DNA of 64,000 nucleotides from Ricinus communis (GCF_019578655.1 NC_063256.1:4278001-4342000), one strand, 5' to 3'; shown: positions 25,801 to 37,693, counted from the first letter of the stretch. The notes: a model not told the origin generated them from the sequence alone. Numbers and translations are program-made.

Positions 25801-28800
25801 GAGATAAGCAGGTGAGGGCTGTAGCATGTGGTTCAAATTTTACTGCAATCATATGTCTTCATAAATGGGTTTCTAGCGCCGATCATTCAGTGTGCTCCGG
25901 ATGCCACAATCCTTTTGGCTTTAGAAGGAAGCGTCACAATTGTTACAACTGTGGTCTAGTCTTTTGCAAAGCCTGCAGCAGTAGAAAATCCCTGAAAGCT
26001 TCCTTGGCTCCGAACATGAACAAGCCACATAGGGTCTGTGATGATTGTTTCAATAAACTAAAGAAGGCTGCTGAACCTGGTACAGTTCCGCGAATTCCTA
26101 AATCTAGAGCTGGAAATTTGAACCAAAAAACTAATGAGGCAGCAGATAGGGAGACACTGGATCCCAAATTACAGACACAACTCTCCAGACTTCCCTCTTT
26201 GGATTCTGCCAGTCAGGCAGAAAGTTGGCATTCAAGGCGTGACAGAATATCTGAATCAGATACTACCCGAGTATTCCCTGTTCTCATTGGAAATTGGCAG
26301 TTGGGGCACTTTTATTCATCAAAAGGATCAAGTTTTCTAGGTGGAACATCAACAAATTTTTTTTTGAATCCAGCTAGTGGTTCCAGAATGCCCCCTCCTG
26401 CAACACCTCCTCTTCCAGGAAGGACGACTCCACCTCGATCTTCTTTTGATGATTCAAAGCACATGAATGACAGTTTAAGTGATGAAATTATAAGTTTAAG
26501 GGCACAGGTAATCCACTAAATTGTTGCTTTTTCAGTGACTATGTCCTTCCTTTCTTATTTCCCCTCCCTCTAAAATCTCCAAGCTCACATCCAAATATTA
26601 TCTCTCAGTTGTTGCACTTAAGAAATTATGGGCTCTTGAAGCCTAGGCAAAAGGTGTAAGGTGAAGATTGTGCTTGAGAGAAAGATCTTCAATGTGGCTT
26701 GCATTACAATTTTACAGTCAATAAAAAGATCATTGTCAATGTTGCCCATCTTTTACAAATGTGCTTCAGGAGCATATTGTTATGGGCTATATTTTATGCA
26801 TCAGTTACAATTTTAGCCAAAGGTTAAGATTCTTTTCCAAGTGATTATGTGGCCAATACCTACCCATGGAACATGAATGGGAATCAAATTCGGCTTATTT
26901 TAATGGCTTTTAACATTGCCAAAGGGAGGTATTAGACATTGGCTACAATTATAATTTATATATTTTGTATTGGCCATTATAATATATTTTTTAAGAATTT
27001 GCCACTATTGTAAATTTGATTGAAGTTTGTGTCTTTGTGATTTGTTTGGTCATTGACCTAACTAATAAGAGAATGATTATAACAGACAAGAGGGGAAAGA
27101 TAAAGTTTCATATATTTCAGATTTCATTAAAGTTTGTGATTTCTAGTGTTGTTATAATCTTTTCCCTTAGTATGAGTTACAAAGTTGTTGAACAAGTATG
27201 TCCTTCACAAATTTGACTGAGAATACTTTGCAGGTAGAAGATCTTACTTTGAAATCCTGTCGCCTTGAAGCTGAACTTGAAAGAAAATCAAGGCAACTTA
27301 AAGAGGTCGCTGCAATAGCAGCAGATGAAGCTGAAAAACGTAAATCTGCAAAGGAAGTTATCAAGTCTCTCACTGCTCAGGTTGGGTTGTAGTTGCTTAG
27401 TTCAACTCATTTTCATTTGCTTTTGAAGCAAGCTTATCGATGGTTTTAGATACTCACATTAAAATTTTCTTTGAATGAACTTTTTTATGTGGATAATTAA
27501 GTCAAGGACATAGTATAACTTCAAGTTTTTATCCTTAACACAATCAATTCAGGAGCATAGAATATTAAATACTGAAATGGCTCATAGGATTTTTAGGCTG
27601 ATGGCTTCTATATGCTGAGGAACATGCATATTGGTGTGTTCCATGGCACATTGCTAGGGGTGTAATTGAGCCGAGTCAAGTCAAATAGTGCTAGACTCAA
27701 GCTTGAATCGGTTACTTGAAGCTCAAAGCCAGCTCAAGCACGATTGAGCTTTATTCTTAAAGCTCGAGCTTAAATCAATGAGATACTCAAAGCATTTGAG
27801 CTCAACACTATTACTTTTTAACAAAGGCTTTTGAGAACCTGAAAAATAAAGTGCAATCGGCTCGATCAAGCATGAAAAAAATTTGATTGATCTGCGGTTG
27901 TAAATACATTGAAATTTAAAATCTAAAATAGTAAAAGCTTGAGTAGCTCGCAAGCTTCTCGAGTTGAGTTTTATGAAGCTTAAGCTTGGCTTTTAGTCTA
28001 CTTGAGTAGCTCGAGCTTGATTCAATTAATGTCGAGTCAATCTCTAGTATTTTCCAAGTCAATCTCGAGTAGTTCATGAGATCGGCTCAGTTACACCCCT
28101 GGACATTTTTGAAACTCCATTCTTTGATTCCTAAAACAAGTAAAAAATGCATGAGCATAAGCATATCCAGGCATGCACAACTGTCCACATACACAAGGGG
28201 ACAGAGAGAGACAGTAGAAGATTGTGTCTTGTCTATGATCAAAAAATGCAAAAATACTGAAACCTAGATGTATTACAGTATTTGTATGGTTAAAGGGTGT
28301 TTAAATGTGCAACGCTTCCATCATTGCTGAATGTATAAGCATGTATAACCTGACAGAGAGAGACAGCCACATATATAAGCTAACAGAGAGAGACAGTGGA
28401 AGATTGTGTCTTTTTGATGATCACTAAATGCAAAAATACAGCCACATATATCAGGTGACAGAGAGAGACAGTGGAAGATTGTGTCTTGTGTATGATCAGT
28501 AATTGCAAAAATACTGAAACTTGATGTTATATAACACTGGTATGGTTAAAGTGCAAGGCTTCCAGCATCCAAATGCTGACCCTTTGCATGGTTCACCTGC
28601 ATATGTCAAACTACGAACAGGGAAAAATATCAGTATACAGAGCCCTGTTTTTTAGAATATTACTTGTTTGGTCGCTGAAGATTGACATTGCAGCATCTGG
28701 AATAGACATCTGGAGTAATTTGGAAGCTCACCAAGTAGTGAGCCCACAAAGAATAACCTGCAGTCAGATTTTTTTAGCAAGGAGGAAGTCCACATTAGGA

Positions 28801-31289
28801 TTTACGATATTCTATTATTACACCAAAATGTAACGCAGAGATGGTAGCTGCATGTGATTTAATCTAATTAAGTTGATTTTTGCAAGAAATAATGCTGTAT
28901 AGAGGAGACAGTGTCATCTTATTGATTGGATAAGACTTGAATAGTGTATTGTGAACCATCTGCTTTCTTCAGATTCAATCATTAGGTCAAATGTTTCTGC
29001 ATAAACTATTTTCATTGTTCAAGTATTGCTCAAATTGTAAGATTAGTATGCCTGGTAATCAGAGTTGACTTGTCAGTTCATTTGACATGGAAAACTGCAT
29101 GCTATGCACTAAGACATGAACAAATTTAACTTTTCTGTAGTATTTGCAGGGAAACCTTCAAAATGATTTAGCTGGAAAAAAAAATATATTCAAAATGCAA
29201 GCCAACAGTTTAGTCAGTTTTCAAATCTTATTTAACTGTCATTTATCACTTTTACCCATTCATGTGGTAGGGTGCTGCTTAATGGTCGGCTATTCATTTG
29301 AGTGTTTTGTGCACTAAGAATTTTGGTTTTAACATTTTAATATTGATGGGCCTGCAGTTGAAGCAGATGGCTGAAAAACTGCCAGAACGGCGGAGTCCCA
29401 GCCCCATTTCAGGTTCTATTACCAAACATATCTCCAGTGCTCAAAACATATCATCCAGTGAGAGTCATTCTTCAAGTGACATCTCTCCTGAAACTGACTC
29501 CAACGGCAATTCATCAGATCATCATATGTTGTACAGAAGCAAAAGTCAAAATGATAAACCACAATGGGTGATTCAAGCTGAACCAGGGGTGTACATCACT
29601 TTGTCTTCCTTGCCAGGTGGTACTAATGAACTCAAGCGGATTCGTTTCAGGTATTGATGCCAACCTAAGTCAAAAGCATTTATAACTTCTGTTTTCTGTA
29701 TGTTCATATGTGTTGTTAGGTTAGAAGTCCCTATGACTTTTATATTCACATCCATACATATTACTTTTGGCTTCTGATTCTTATTACACTTGCTTTAACT
29801 TGAATAATTGCTCATCAAATGTCTTTGTCCATTAAGTTTCTTGGTCATATACTTTCACCATTCAGGTTATTTATGTCTCTCTCAAACATGCATAGGCACA
29901 TGACTGGCAGTAGCAAATAAGTTGAGTAAATGGATGCTTAGGTTATGCAATATGGAATTCTGTTCTATGGTTCATCGATGCAATATTAAGCTCTGTGGTT
30001 TGAGTTAATATGTATGCAATGTGGAATGAAATGCAAACTTTTAATCTGCATTACACTTTGCTTTACCATTATGAGATTTCTAGATAACAACTATGGCATA
30101 ACAATAAAAAAAATATATATCCGATCTTTTCTTTTATTATTTTAATAGTTAAACACATAACTTATCTGCATTTTCATCAAATCTATCTAAGATGTTGAAG
30201 GCGAGTTCCAACATGCATATATGGTCTCTGATGTGGATGTATGACATGGACTAGAATGATTTTAACTATCTTAGTTAAATCTTGAATTATACATGCCTTG
30301 TAAACTGTATCCTGTCTTTTATGGTTTTTTCTTCAACTGTTTGCCTAACTCGCAAAATAAATAATAAAATGATAAATTACTGCTAATTCTAATGAAAGCA
30401 TTTTTGATAATTTCTTACTCGAAAAAATGTCAGAAACCAAACAACACAGAATAAATTCAAATAGAGACTGTGATTTTTCTATTGTAAAATGACAATAGTA
30501 GAAACTTCTATCTAAATTAGTAATGAACTCTTTTTACAAGTTGCAAGTAATTCTTTTTTCTTTTTCTTAAGGCAATAACTGAAAAGGCTGAATAGATGGC
30601 TACAATTGGAAATAAAAAAGATTATGAATTGTTGAGGATTTAATTGAAATGGTGCAAGTTATATTAGTCCACATATACATTGGCTGACATTCTTAACATC
30701 TTGCTCTTGGATACAATGGATACCAATGTGAGAAGCTATGTGTTTAATTAAAGGACTTGATACAATCAGAAAATAGAACATGTAAACTTCATAATATTTT
30801 CGATCATTAGGCCAATGATTAAACGTTTCTTTAGTTGCCAATTTTGAAGAGAAAGTAGCCATGAATAGAACTGGAAGTAATATTGCATGGATCACTTTGA
30901 TTGCCTTGCTTGTAGAACAGGAGAACAATTTCAAAATTTAGTTTCACTGTCATTTAGTTCTTGTTCTTTAAATCTTGTGGAACCAGTGCTGAAGTGTACG
31001 CAAATGCAATCTTACAGCCTTTCTAGAAACTATTAGTTTACCAACTACTCAAGTCACCGAGCAGACAGTTTCTTTCTACTTTACTTCAAGATGTGTTTAG
31101 TTTACAATGTTTGGTGATTCTGCGGCATGTCTCAATGAATTAACTTTTTTATGTCTCTTATTCACGTAACATTTCATGCAAATTATCTTCTACAGTCGGA
31201 AACACTTCACAGAACAACAAGCAGAGAAGTGGTGGGCAGAAAATGGTACCAGGGTATGTGAGCGGCACAACATACAGAACACAGATTAG
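22857..31289 (+). CDS. PH-RCC1-FYVE-BRX protein (PRAF family)
   Basis: Nine coding exons give 1035 residues: 22857-22904, 23070-23156, 23474-23563, 23832-23912, 24088-24255, 24408-26507, 27234-27380, 29358-29650 and 31196-31289. In order there is a PH domain (about residues 17-125), RCC1 repeats from about 251 to 640 (recurrent WG-G and LGHG motifs), a FYVE zinc finger at about 643-710 with four CxxC pairs, a coiled coil ([11 protein letters not shown] onward) and a C-terminal BRX domain ([18 protein letters not shown]). Family members bind phosphoinositides and membranes, some have Rab-type guanine-exchange activity, and some act in cell polarity through the BRX domain. The exon 5 end is uncertain: GTCCGT at 24256 keeps phase, but a donor at 24260 with an acceptor inside GATGCAG also works. 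Intron 7 (1977 bases) carries a hAT-type MITE and a repeat array. The gene converges on the PPR gene 553 bases downstream. Confidence 0.93.
27655..28101. mobile_element. hAT-type MITE in PRAF intron 7
   Basis: A 447-base element bounded by inverted ends: TAGGGGTGTAA-TTGAGCCGA on the left and the complement of CAGGGGTGTAACTGAGCCGA on the right. Ends of this form are typical of non-autonomous hAT elements in eudicots. The flanks CACATTGC and GACATTTT are an imperfect match to an 8-base target duplication (5 of 8), which suggests an old insertion. The interior is full of short GAGCTCGAGC-like motifs in both orientations, giving strong potential to fold. It has no coding capacity. Confidence 0.8.
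28190..28560 (+). repeat. Degenerate tandem repeat array in PRAF intron 7
   Basis: ACAGAGAGAGACAG occurs at 28201, 28352, 28383 and 28458. Three copies (28201, 28383, 28458) continue with TGGAAGATTGTGTCTT or close variants, then ATGATCA and TGCAAAAATAC. The first and last share a longer block that runs on into GGTATGGTTAAAG. The spacing is uneven, so this looks like a duplicated longer unit with partial internal repeats. It begins about 90 bases past the MITE. Confidence 0.8.
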
Positions 31290-31842
31290 GAGGCAGCTTT
31301 TCTTTTTGTTTTTCGGTCAATCAGTTTTCTCCAAGGAGGCTTGTCTTGTCTGATAGACTGACATTACTGTGCATGAGCCTTATCCTCTCCACTGGAAACT
31401 GTAAATTCCTTTCTTTTCTTTTCTTTTTTGTTTATTCTGCCACAATCATCCAGTGGAGTTTTTGAGTCAGGATCATGGGTCTGCATTTGGCAACAACTGA
31501 AAATGTATGTAAGAGTATAATAGAAAAAGATAATGGAAGTGCATTTTTGAGTAATATGACTGGCATTATTGAGTTTGTGCAGCCTCTTCTTTCTCCTTCG
31601 TTCAGTAGTCGTCGTAAATGTAGGTAAAAAGTATAAAAGTAAAGCAAAAAGTTATAGAAAAAGGAAAATACATTTTTTGGAATGAATTTCTCTCGGAGGC
31701 ACAATTTCTGAAGTACTAAATAGAATGCATAAGAATGAATCATTTTGTTTAATTACATTAATTAACTCATAAAATTTGACATGTCAATTATGTAATATCA
31801 GATCGACAAGTTGATCTGACTTATGACAAGAATTGATCTTGG
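31290..31842. other. Convergent 3' region between the PRAF and PPR genes
   Basis: These 553 bases must hold both 3' UTRs and both polyadenylation regions. Pyrimidine-rich and A-rich stretches are present, but no single poly-A signal is decisive. The 103-codon minus-strand frame at 31432-31743 is low-complexity and is not called. Confidence 0.4.
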
Positions 31843-33699
31843 TTATGGTAGCCAGTTCACACATTTAGTGTACAAGAAAAGCCTTTGTCCGAGAACATTT
31901 TTGTCCCAGCTATGCTCCAACCAGTAACTATCAATATCAATTGAGCTGCGTCCAGTTTCCTTCATAGTCCTTCCCGTCTTTCCAACTGATCTATTTCCAT
32001 TGTTTGCACATATCCTTTCTTCTTCACCTTCCCGCCACCTGCTATGATCTGTCGACCTTCCAGCAATTGCATAAGTATTGGAAAGAAGAATTGAATCAGT
32101 AGGATGCTGATCGTCTATTTCAACCAATACTCTATTTGCATATTCCCCTAATTCAACGTTTCCATAGACTCGGCATGCTGCGAGTAATGCACGCCAAGCA
32201 GTGGCATCACTCCTAATGGGCAATCTTTTGATTAAATCATGTGCTTCCTCTAGCAAGCCTAAACGGCCTAAAAGATCAATCATGCATCCATAGTGTTCAA
32301 TCTTTGGTGAAATGCCATATACCTGAACCATTCTCTCAAAACATTTCATTGCTTCTACCACCAAGCCACCATGGCTGCAAGCACTTAAAACTCCCAAGAA
32401 AGTAACTTCATTCGGTATAAATCCCTCCTTCTCCATCCTATAGAAGAGAGCAACAGCATTTCTTGCTTGCCCATGAACTCCGTAACCTAAAATCATTGCC
32501 GTCCAAGATTTTACATCTTTGCTCTCCATCCTCTCAAAAACTTGAATAGCCTTGTCCAAAAACCCACATTTACCAAACATATCAACCAAAGCCGTACCAA
32601 GAACCGCATCCACCTCCAATTCTTCCGCTTCTACATAATCACTGAGACGCCAGCCTAGTTTTATTGATCCAGAGGCAGCGCAAGCTGCAAGCAGCCCTGC
32701 CAGCGAAGAAGAATTTGCTCTCACTCCTTCAAGTTTCATGAGCTGCAGTAGAGCTATAGCCTGTTCTAGCAGCCCAACCTTTGCATACTTGTCAATCATA
32801 CAATTCCATAGAATAACATCCTTTTCAACAATACCATCGAAAATTCTACGTCCTGAATCAATACCTCCTGTTTTTGCATACATTTCAATCAAAGCAGTGA
32901 CTACATTTAGATTTGAACAAAAGCCAATCTTGATGCAACACGCATGAATTGTCTCTCCCCCAGTTGGGTCTCCTAAATCAGCAAAAGCAGACAAGACGCT
33001 CAACGATGTGGCAACACTCATTATAAAACCATACCTAAACATATGCCCATACACTTCTATTGTCATAGCGGGCTGAGATACATGTAAATAAGCACCCATT
33101 AAAGCATTCCAAGAAACCAAATCATTCAATTGAGAAAATTCATCAAACAACTTCTGTGCATCCCCAATAAGGCCACAAACACTATATAAGTGCAAGAGGG
33201 TATTTTTGACATTGACAAACATCAAATACCCAGATCTTGCGACAATTCCATGGATCCCTTGACCAGCCTTAACAGCCAATTCACGTGCAGAAGCTTTAAG
33301 AATTGTAATGAAAGAGAACTGATCAAGTTCAATCCTTTGAGCCCTCAAGTTCTTGAAAACCGCAAAAGCTTGTTTCGGGTTATCCCCAATAGAAAAGCCT
33401 CTAAGCAGAGTATTGTACATAAAGAGATTTGGGTTTTGAGTATGGTTAAAAATTGAGGCTGCATATTTTAAATCTTGTATTGAAGATGCAAGAAGCTTGC
33501 TTGTAGCAAAAGGGTCCTGGTCTATACCAGTTTTTATCATAAAGCCATGAACTTGAGAGATTTCAGAAGTTCGTTTGCATAATTTCAATAAGCAAATGAG
33601 GCTATGAAATCGAGGGACAACAAAATTGTGAGTTGGGTCGTGATGCTTGGACCGAAAATCGAATCCTTGTCTCCAGCTTGAGGTTCTGGCTAGGTTCAT
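31843..33699 (-). CDS. Pentatricopeptide repeat protein, PLS/E class, At1g26900-like
   Basis: An intronless gene for 618 residues. Tandem PPR motifs run from about residue 40 to 530, with typical elements such as NLFMYNTLLRGFS, DLVSWNALMGAYL, DVILWNCMIDKYAK, DVKSWTAMILGYG and EHYGCMIDLLGR, then an E domain (ATAWRALLAACRVYGNVELGE). There is no DYW domain. The Arg-rich N-terminus fits a mitochondrial presequence. Such proteins bind RNA base by base and usually guide C-to-U editing or processing in organelles; the target here cannot be read from the sequence alone. The order and wording of the motifs fit Arabidopsis At1g26900. The C-terminus is odd: after SNTYAIAGR the reading passes through a charged stretch and MKETGRSSIDID, then runs about 28 residues past the usual end. 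The gene is convergent with the PRAF gene and lies about 760 bases from the next gene, in the same direction. Confidence 0.92.
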   Translation of the reverse strand: MNLARTSSWRQGFDFRSKHHDPTHNFVVPRFHSLICLLKLCKRTSEISQVHGFMIKTGIDQDPFATSKLLASSIQDLKYAASIFNHTQNPNLFMYNTLLRGFSIGDNPKQAFAVFKNLRAQRIELDQFSFITILKASARELAVKAGQGIHGIVARSGYLMFVNVKNTLLHLYSVCGLIGDAQKLFDEFSQLNDLVSWNALMGAYLHVSQPAMTIEVYGHMFRYGFIMSVATSLSVLSAFADLGDPTGGETIHACCIKIGFCSNLNVVTALIEMYAKTGGIDSGRRIFDGIVEKDVILWNCMIDKYAKVGLLEQAIALLQLMKLEGVRANSSSLAGLLAACAASGSIKLGWRLSDYVEAEELEVDAVLGTALVDMFGKCGFLDKAIQVFERMESKDVKSWTAMILGYGVHGQARNAVALFYRMEKEGFIPNEVTFLGVLSACSHGGLVVEAMKCFERMVQVYGISPKIEHYGCMIDLLGRLGLLEEAHDLIKRLPIRSDATAWRALLAACRVYGNVELGEYANRVLVEIDDQHPTDSILLSNTYAIAGRSTDHSRWREGEEERICANNGNRSVGKTGRTMKETGRSSIDIDSYWLEHSWDKNVLGQRLFLYTKCVNWLP

Positions 33700-34455
33700 G
33701 AGCTAGGCAGGGATTTTCTGACAAGTACACTTCCTTCTTTGGATAAACTTGCATTAACATGATATCCGTACCGGTGGTTTTGGTCCTATTTCTTGTGTTT
33801 TAAGTAGGGGTTTTATGCCTGCGATGCAGTTGCTAGGAACTGCACTTTGCAGAATATGCCGAAGCGTCTGAAAGTGGTTGAAATACCTGGGATTTTATTT
33901 CCCCGATATGCTATAGAATATGATTTTATGCCTGAGAAGTTGGCTCTTGATGCGCCCTATAGGTTTGGGGTGAAATAACAGGCCATAACCAGCAAAGAGA
34001 TATCTCAGAATTGTAAAAGCACTAGAGACTGGAGCTGGCTGAAACCACTCCCAAAAATTCAATTATCTGCCCTTAATTGGGAAATTTTTTTAATTAGAGT
34101 ATGCAGAAGATTGCAGGAGGAACATACATCAGGCAGATCATACACGAGAAATGAAAGGTGATACTTGATAATTGAAGTAGAAGTTGAAAGGATAATATAA
34201 AGTTTTACATATATATATATATATATATATAAAGCCATACCCTTTTCGATTTGAAATGAACAATTTTCAGTATTATAAGAGGGATTAACCAGTATGGTTG
34301 ATGAGTTGGCAAATGTTTGTTTCTACATCAGGTGCTACAACAGGCATTGAGAACCTAAAGCCGTGAATTCCAGAACAAGGAGCCATCAATTTTTATATGT
34401 GATCATTGCTAAGTACAAAGTAATGAAGTTCAGTCTGGCCAGGAACTGAACTATT
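33700..34455. other. Short intergenic region, PPR promoter
   Basis: This stretch separates the PPR start from the end of the upstream gene on the same strand and so must contain the PPR promoter and leader. It also holds a plus-strand 40-codon frame at 33856-33978 (MPKRLKVVEIPG onward) with protein-like composition, which I cannot assign, and a TA run at 34209-34232. Confidence 0.45.
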
Positions 34456-36121
34456 TTATTTCCTCTTCAAGGGCATGAAATTGCTGGCAGCTGGTGCCCT
34501 CTCCTCCTTGAACGGTTGAGTTGCTGGGTCTGAGAGGCTTGGTATCCTTGAAACACTACCCTTTCCTTTCCTGGCATTAGGTCCCAGCTCCTCTATCATG
34601 TATTTCCACCCATCAATAGGTCTCCTCCGGCTAAATATGTGAGTCTTGATAAAACTAGCTATCTACATTGGATTACAGAAAAAAGCAAGTAAGAAAAGTA
34701 ACCAGTAGTGAGGAGAGAAAGAAGTGCACAACAACAAGATACATAAGTCGATTAGAATATCATGAACAGATCTGAAAGCTCCTACATTGTAAATCAGAGA
34801 TCTGTTTTCTAAATATAAACCTAAAATAAACCAGGAGGAGCATCTCTTTAGCACTTCAGGTGTCTACTATAATCTTACACACTGGAAAAATGGAAATGGC
34901 TAAATGCAAACAAAGATCGAAGTTCCAAACTTCTCTTCCTATATAATCTTTTCCCTTTCTCTTTGGTTTAGTTTAGTCAATCAACCTGATAACTGTCGTC
35001 TCTGATCTGATTATGGTTTTCTCTTTGGTTTAGTTTAGTTAATCAACCTGATAACTGTCATCTGTGTTCTGATTATGGTTCTGCTACACCCACTGTCTCA
35101 ACAGGAGAGCATTATGACATAGCCGACAAGAAAACAATTCACTGCCATGACCAGGCAAAAAAAACAAACATGTAAAGGCATGGTGATACTGACTCACCTG
35201 GAATTTGCTGTATGCTATTCTACGATCAAATTCCTGGAGGAGAATGTCTTCTTCCCTTTGTGACATCTCCCATATATTGCCATCTTGGGCCTTGGAAGTT
35301 GTTTCCCAACCATCAGGCTTGTTTTTAAACTCAGAAGAGCTTGGCACTCTTGAGTTCTCCAAGTCATTGTTAGGAGTATCAAAAATCCTGCAAGCAAGCA
35401 ACTATTTAACACACTTCACCAATATACAAACAAGCAGCTTTACGAGTCATACTCAAAATTTAGCATTCACAAAGAATGTGAATAACTTCAAAAGGAGGAC
35501 ATAAAGCAAAATTTACAACTTTGAAAAACACAGAAAAAAGTATCTTTTAAAACATAAGAATCTTATCAAGACATACTCAGAGCAGCTATCAAGCAATCTA
35601 TCAATATCATCAGCAGAATCCCCCAATTTAGCTTCTTGCTGCTTCTCAATCTCTTTAGTCCATAATCCAGCATGAATTCTCTGCTTCTTTAATCTATAAT
35701 CTTTCTTCAAATTCTCCAAACTATAAAGCTCAGTCCCGTTTTCACCGCCCTTCTTTTTCTCTTCTTTATCTTTATCTTTATCTTCTTCTCGTTGATGATG
35801 GTTTTTAGTCATTTTCCTTCTCTCATTCCAATTCTCATTCATTTCCTCCACAAAGGCCTTTGTCTCAGTATCTGCCTCCGGTGACAGACCAGCCGTTGGG
35901 AAATTAACGTCCGTTTCCCATGGAGCTCGGTTTTTTGCTGTGAGATCTTCTGGTAGCCATGCCGTCTCCCAGGCATCATTCCATCCATCGTCGCCGTTTT
36001 TTGTGGCTTTAGCAGATAATGATTTGGAAAGAGTTTTTGAATTTAAATAGGTTTTGGTGAATTGATAGATTGGTGTTGATCTTTTAATGGTGGTACATGC
36101 TAACCGTTGAAGGCAGTGCAT
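34456..36121 (-). CDS. Mitochondrial-type protein resembling GAMETE CELL DEFECTIVE 1
   Basis: Three exons on the minus strand, 36121-35577, 35387-35198 and 34662-34456, join in phase to 313 residues. Residues 1-38 are rich in Arg, Lys, Ser and Thr and lack acidic residues, as expected of a mitochondrial presequence. Next come DDGWNDAWETAWLPEDL and APWETDVNFP blocks, a very charged Lys/Glu/Asp stretch (about 110-130), a conserved-looking LYSLENLKKDYRLKKQRIHA segment, and the C-terminal motif RRRPIDGWKYMIEELGPNAR. I match this from memory to Arabidopsis At5g62270 (GCD1), needed for the last steps of pollen and embryo sac maturation; no biochemical role is clear from sequence, and links to mitochondrial translation are inference. 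The start is the first ATG and gives the presequence. Intron 2 carries a 62-base tandem duplication. Confidence 0.75.
34957..35080. repeat. 62-base tandem duplication in intron 2 of the GCD1-like gene
   Basis: Two adjacent copies of about 62 bases begin TTCTCTTTGGTTTAGTTTAG and end GATTATGGTT, differing at a few positions. It is a young tandem duplication within an intron and leaves the exons unaffected. Confidence 0.9.
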
Positions 36122-36260
36122 TTTCCTTTTTTTGGTTTTTAAATGGAAAACGGGAATCGAAACTTTTAGATTGGAGAAAGTATTGGGGATGTGAGTTTAA
36201 GGAATTAGCAATTCTTTTGCAGATATCATTTTTGGGTCTGCTGGTTCTGTAATTGTGCGT

Positions 36261-36268
36261 TAGGGTTT
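36261..36268 (-). promoter_or_regulatory. Telo-box upstream of the GCD1-like gene
   Basis: TAGGGTTT on the plus strand reads AAACCCTA on the gene's strand. This is the telo-box, common in promoters of plant translation and organelle-biogenesis genes. It is about 140 bases upstream of the start codon. Confidence 0.45.
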
Positions 36269-37608
36269 ACCAGGATTTCTGGGGACGTCAGTCCATCTAC
36301 CAAACGACATTACATCACTTGGCTTTAGGTTTTAGCAGACAAGTCCTCTATAAAGTTTTTTTTTTTTTTAGCAAATAAGTCCTTTATAATTGGTACATTT
36401 GGTAGACTTTTGAAGGAGCTGTCGCGTTCCATTCAACGTTGTTTTTTCAAAATCTTAATATTCAGAATACATTATTTTGCGAAATGGTGCTCAATAATTC
36501 TTCTTTTTTAAACAAAAGAAGTACTCAATAGTTCATAAAATGTCATTCGGAGAGGTATTTTAGAGGAGAAATAGAAAATATTGAGGAGATTGAGAAAATT
36601 TTCTTATATTTAGTTATATTACAAATTATTATTAAAAAAAAAAGAACAATATATTATTTAAATGAATAAAGAGAAAAAAAATTTAGAAAAAATTTATACT
36701 TTGAAATAGTATTATAAACTCTTAGTATTTTTACTTGAGTTTTAATAAAATAATTAAGTTTATCATATTTAATTACTAAATTATTTAATATGTATTTATT
36801 TATATTCAAATATCAATTAAAATTGTAAACTGTTAGAAAAATTATAATCACTTTTTTATATATTGCGAGAAATCAAACTCCAAATAGCAAATAGAAAATT
36901 TTTTCTTATTATTATGTTAAAGTATTCGTTTGATTCAATTTAAAAATTTAAAATTTAGAATATTGAATGGTAGTTCAGTATTATTGCATAATACTCATAT
37001 TTATAGATTTTTAGGTTTTTATTATTTTTATTTTTCAATTTGTTCTATCTTTTTAAATAATCATAAAAACAATTAAGAAAAAGAATAAAAGACATGATCG
37101 GCAGTAAGTTTTAGTACTTACCATTAGGGCCCGGCACGCTATCATGTGCTTCAATTTAACAGTACCGTCGTCTATATTAGTTCTCTACTTACAAACAACC
37201 TATCATTTTATGGAAAATATATATAGTCGGCTAATGGATTAACTGAAGGTTCAAAAGAAATAGAAAAGGAATTTTCAGAAATATTTATTATCAAAAACAT
37301 TGTGTAAGTTTCTTTTTTTGAAAATATTATTTTTAAATTTTTAGATATACAATGTAGTTATTTTTAATTATTTTTTAATTATTGTTCAATTATTTATTTA
37401 TTATTATTTGATTACATTACCAGAAAACAATCTAAATTAAAAAAGGATCAAAATCAAAAATTTTAAAAAATATTTTAATACAGTAAGAATAAAAATATAT
37501 TTTAATACGATAAGAATAAAAAACTAAAAGTAGAGAAACATAAATTCTATAAAACAAATAAAAAAAAAAGCATGAGTGCTTTTATTGTTTTTATTTTTAA
37601 AAAAAGTA

Positions 37609-37693
37609 TGGGCTGATATTTGAGCCCACCTAAAATACAGAAGTAAGCTTTGCTGGTTTAAGAATCGAGATCAAACGTCTAGGGCTAGGGTTT
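37609..37693 (+). promoter_or_regulatory. Ribosomal-protein type promoter: two site II elements and a telo-box
   Basis: TGGGCT at 37609-37614, AGCCCA (site II on the other strand) at 37623-37628 and TAGGGTTT (telo-box) at 37686-37693 lie 150-240 bases before the S9 start codon. This pairing is the known hallmark of plant ribosomal-protein promoters. Site II elements are bound by class I TCP factors and telo-boxes by Myb/TRB-type proteins. Confidence 0.8.
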
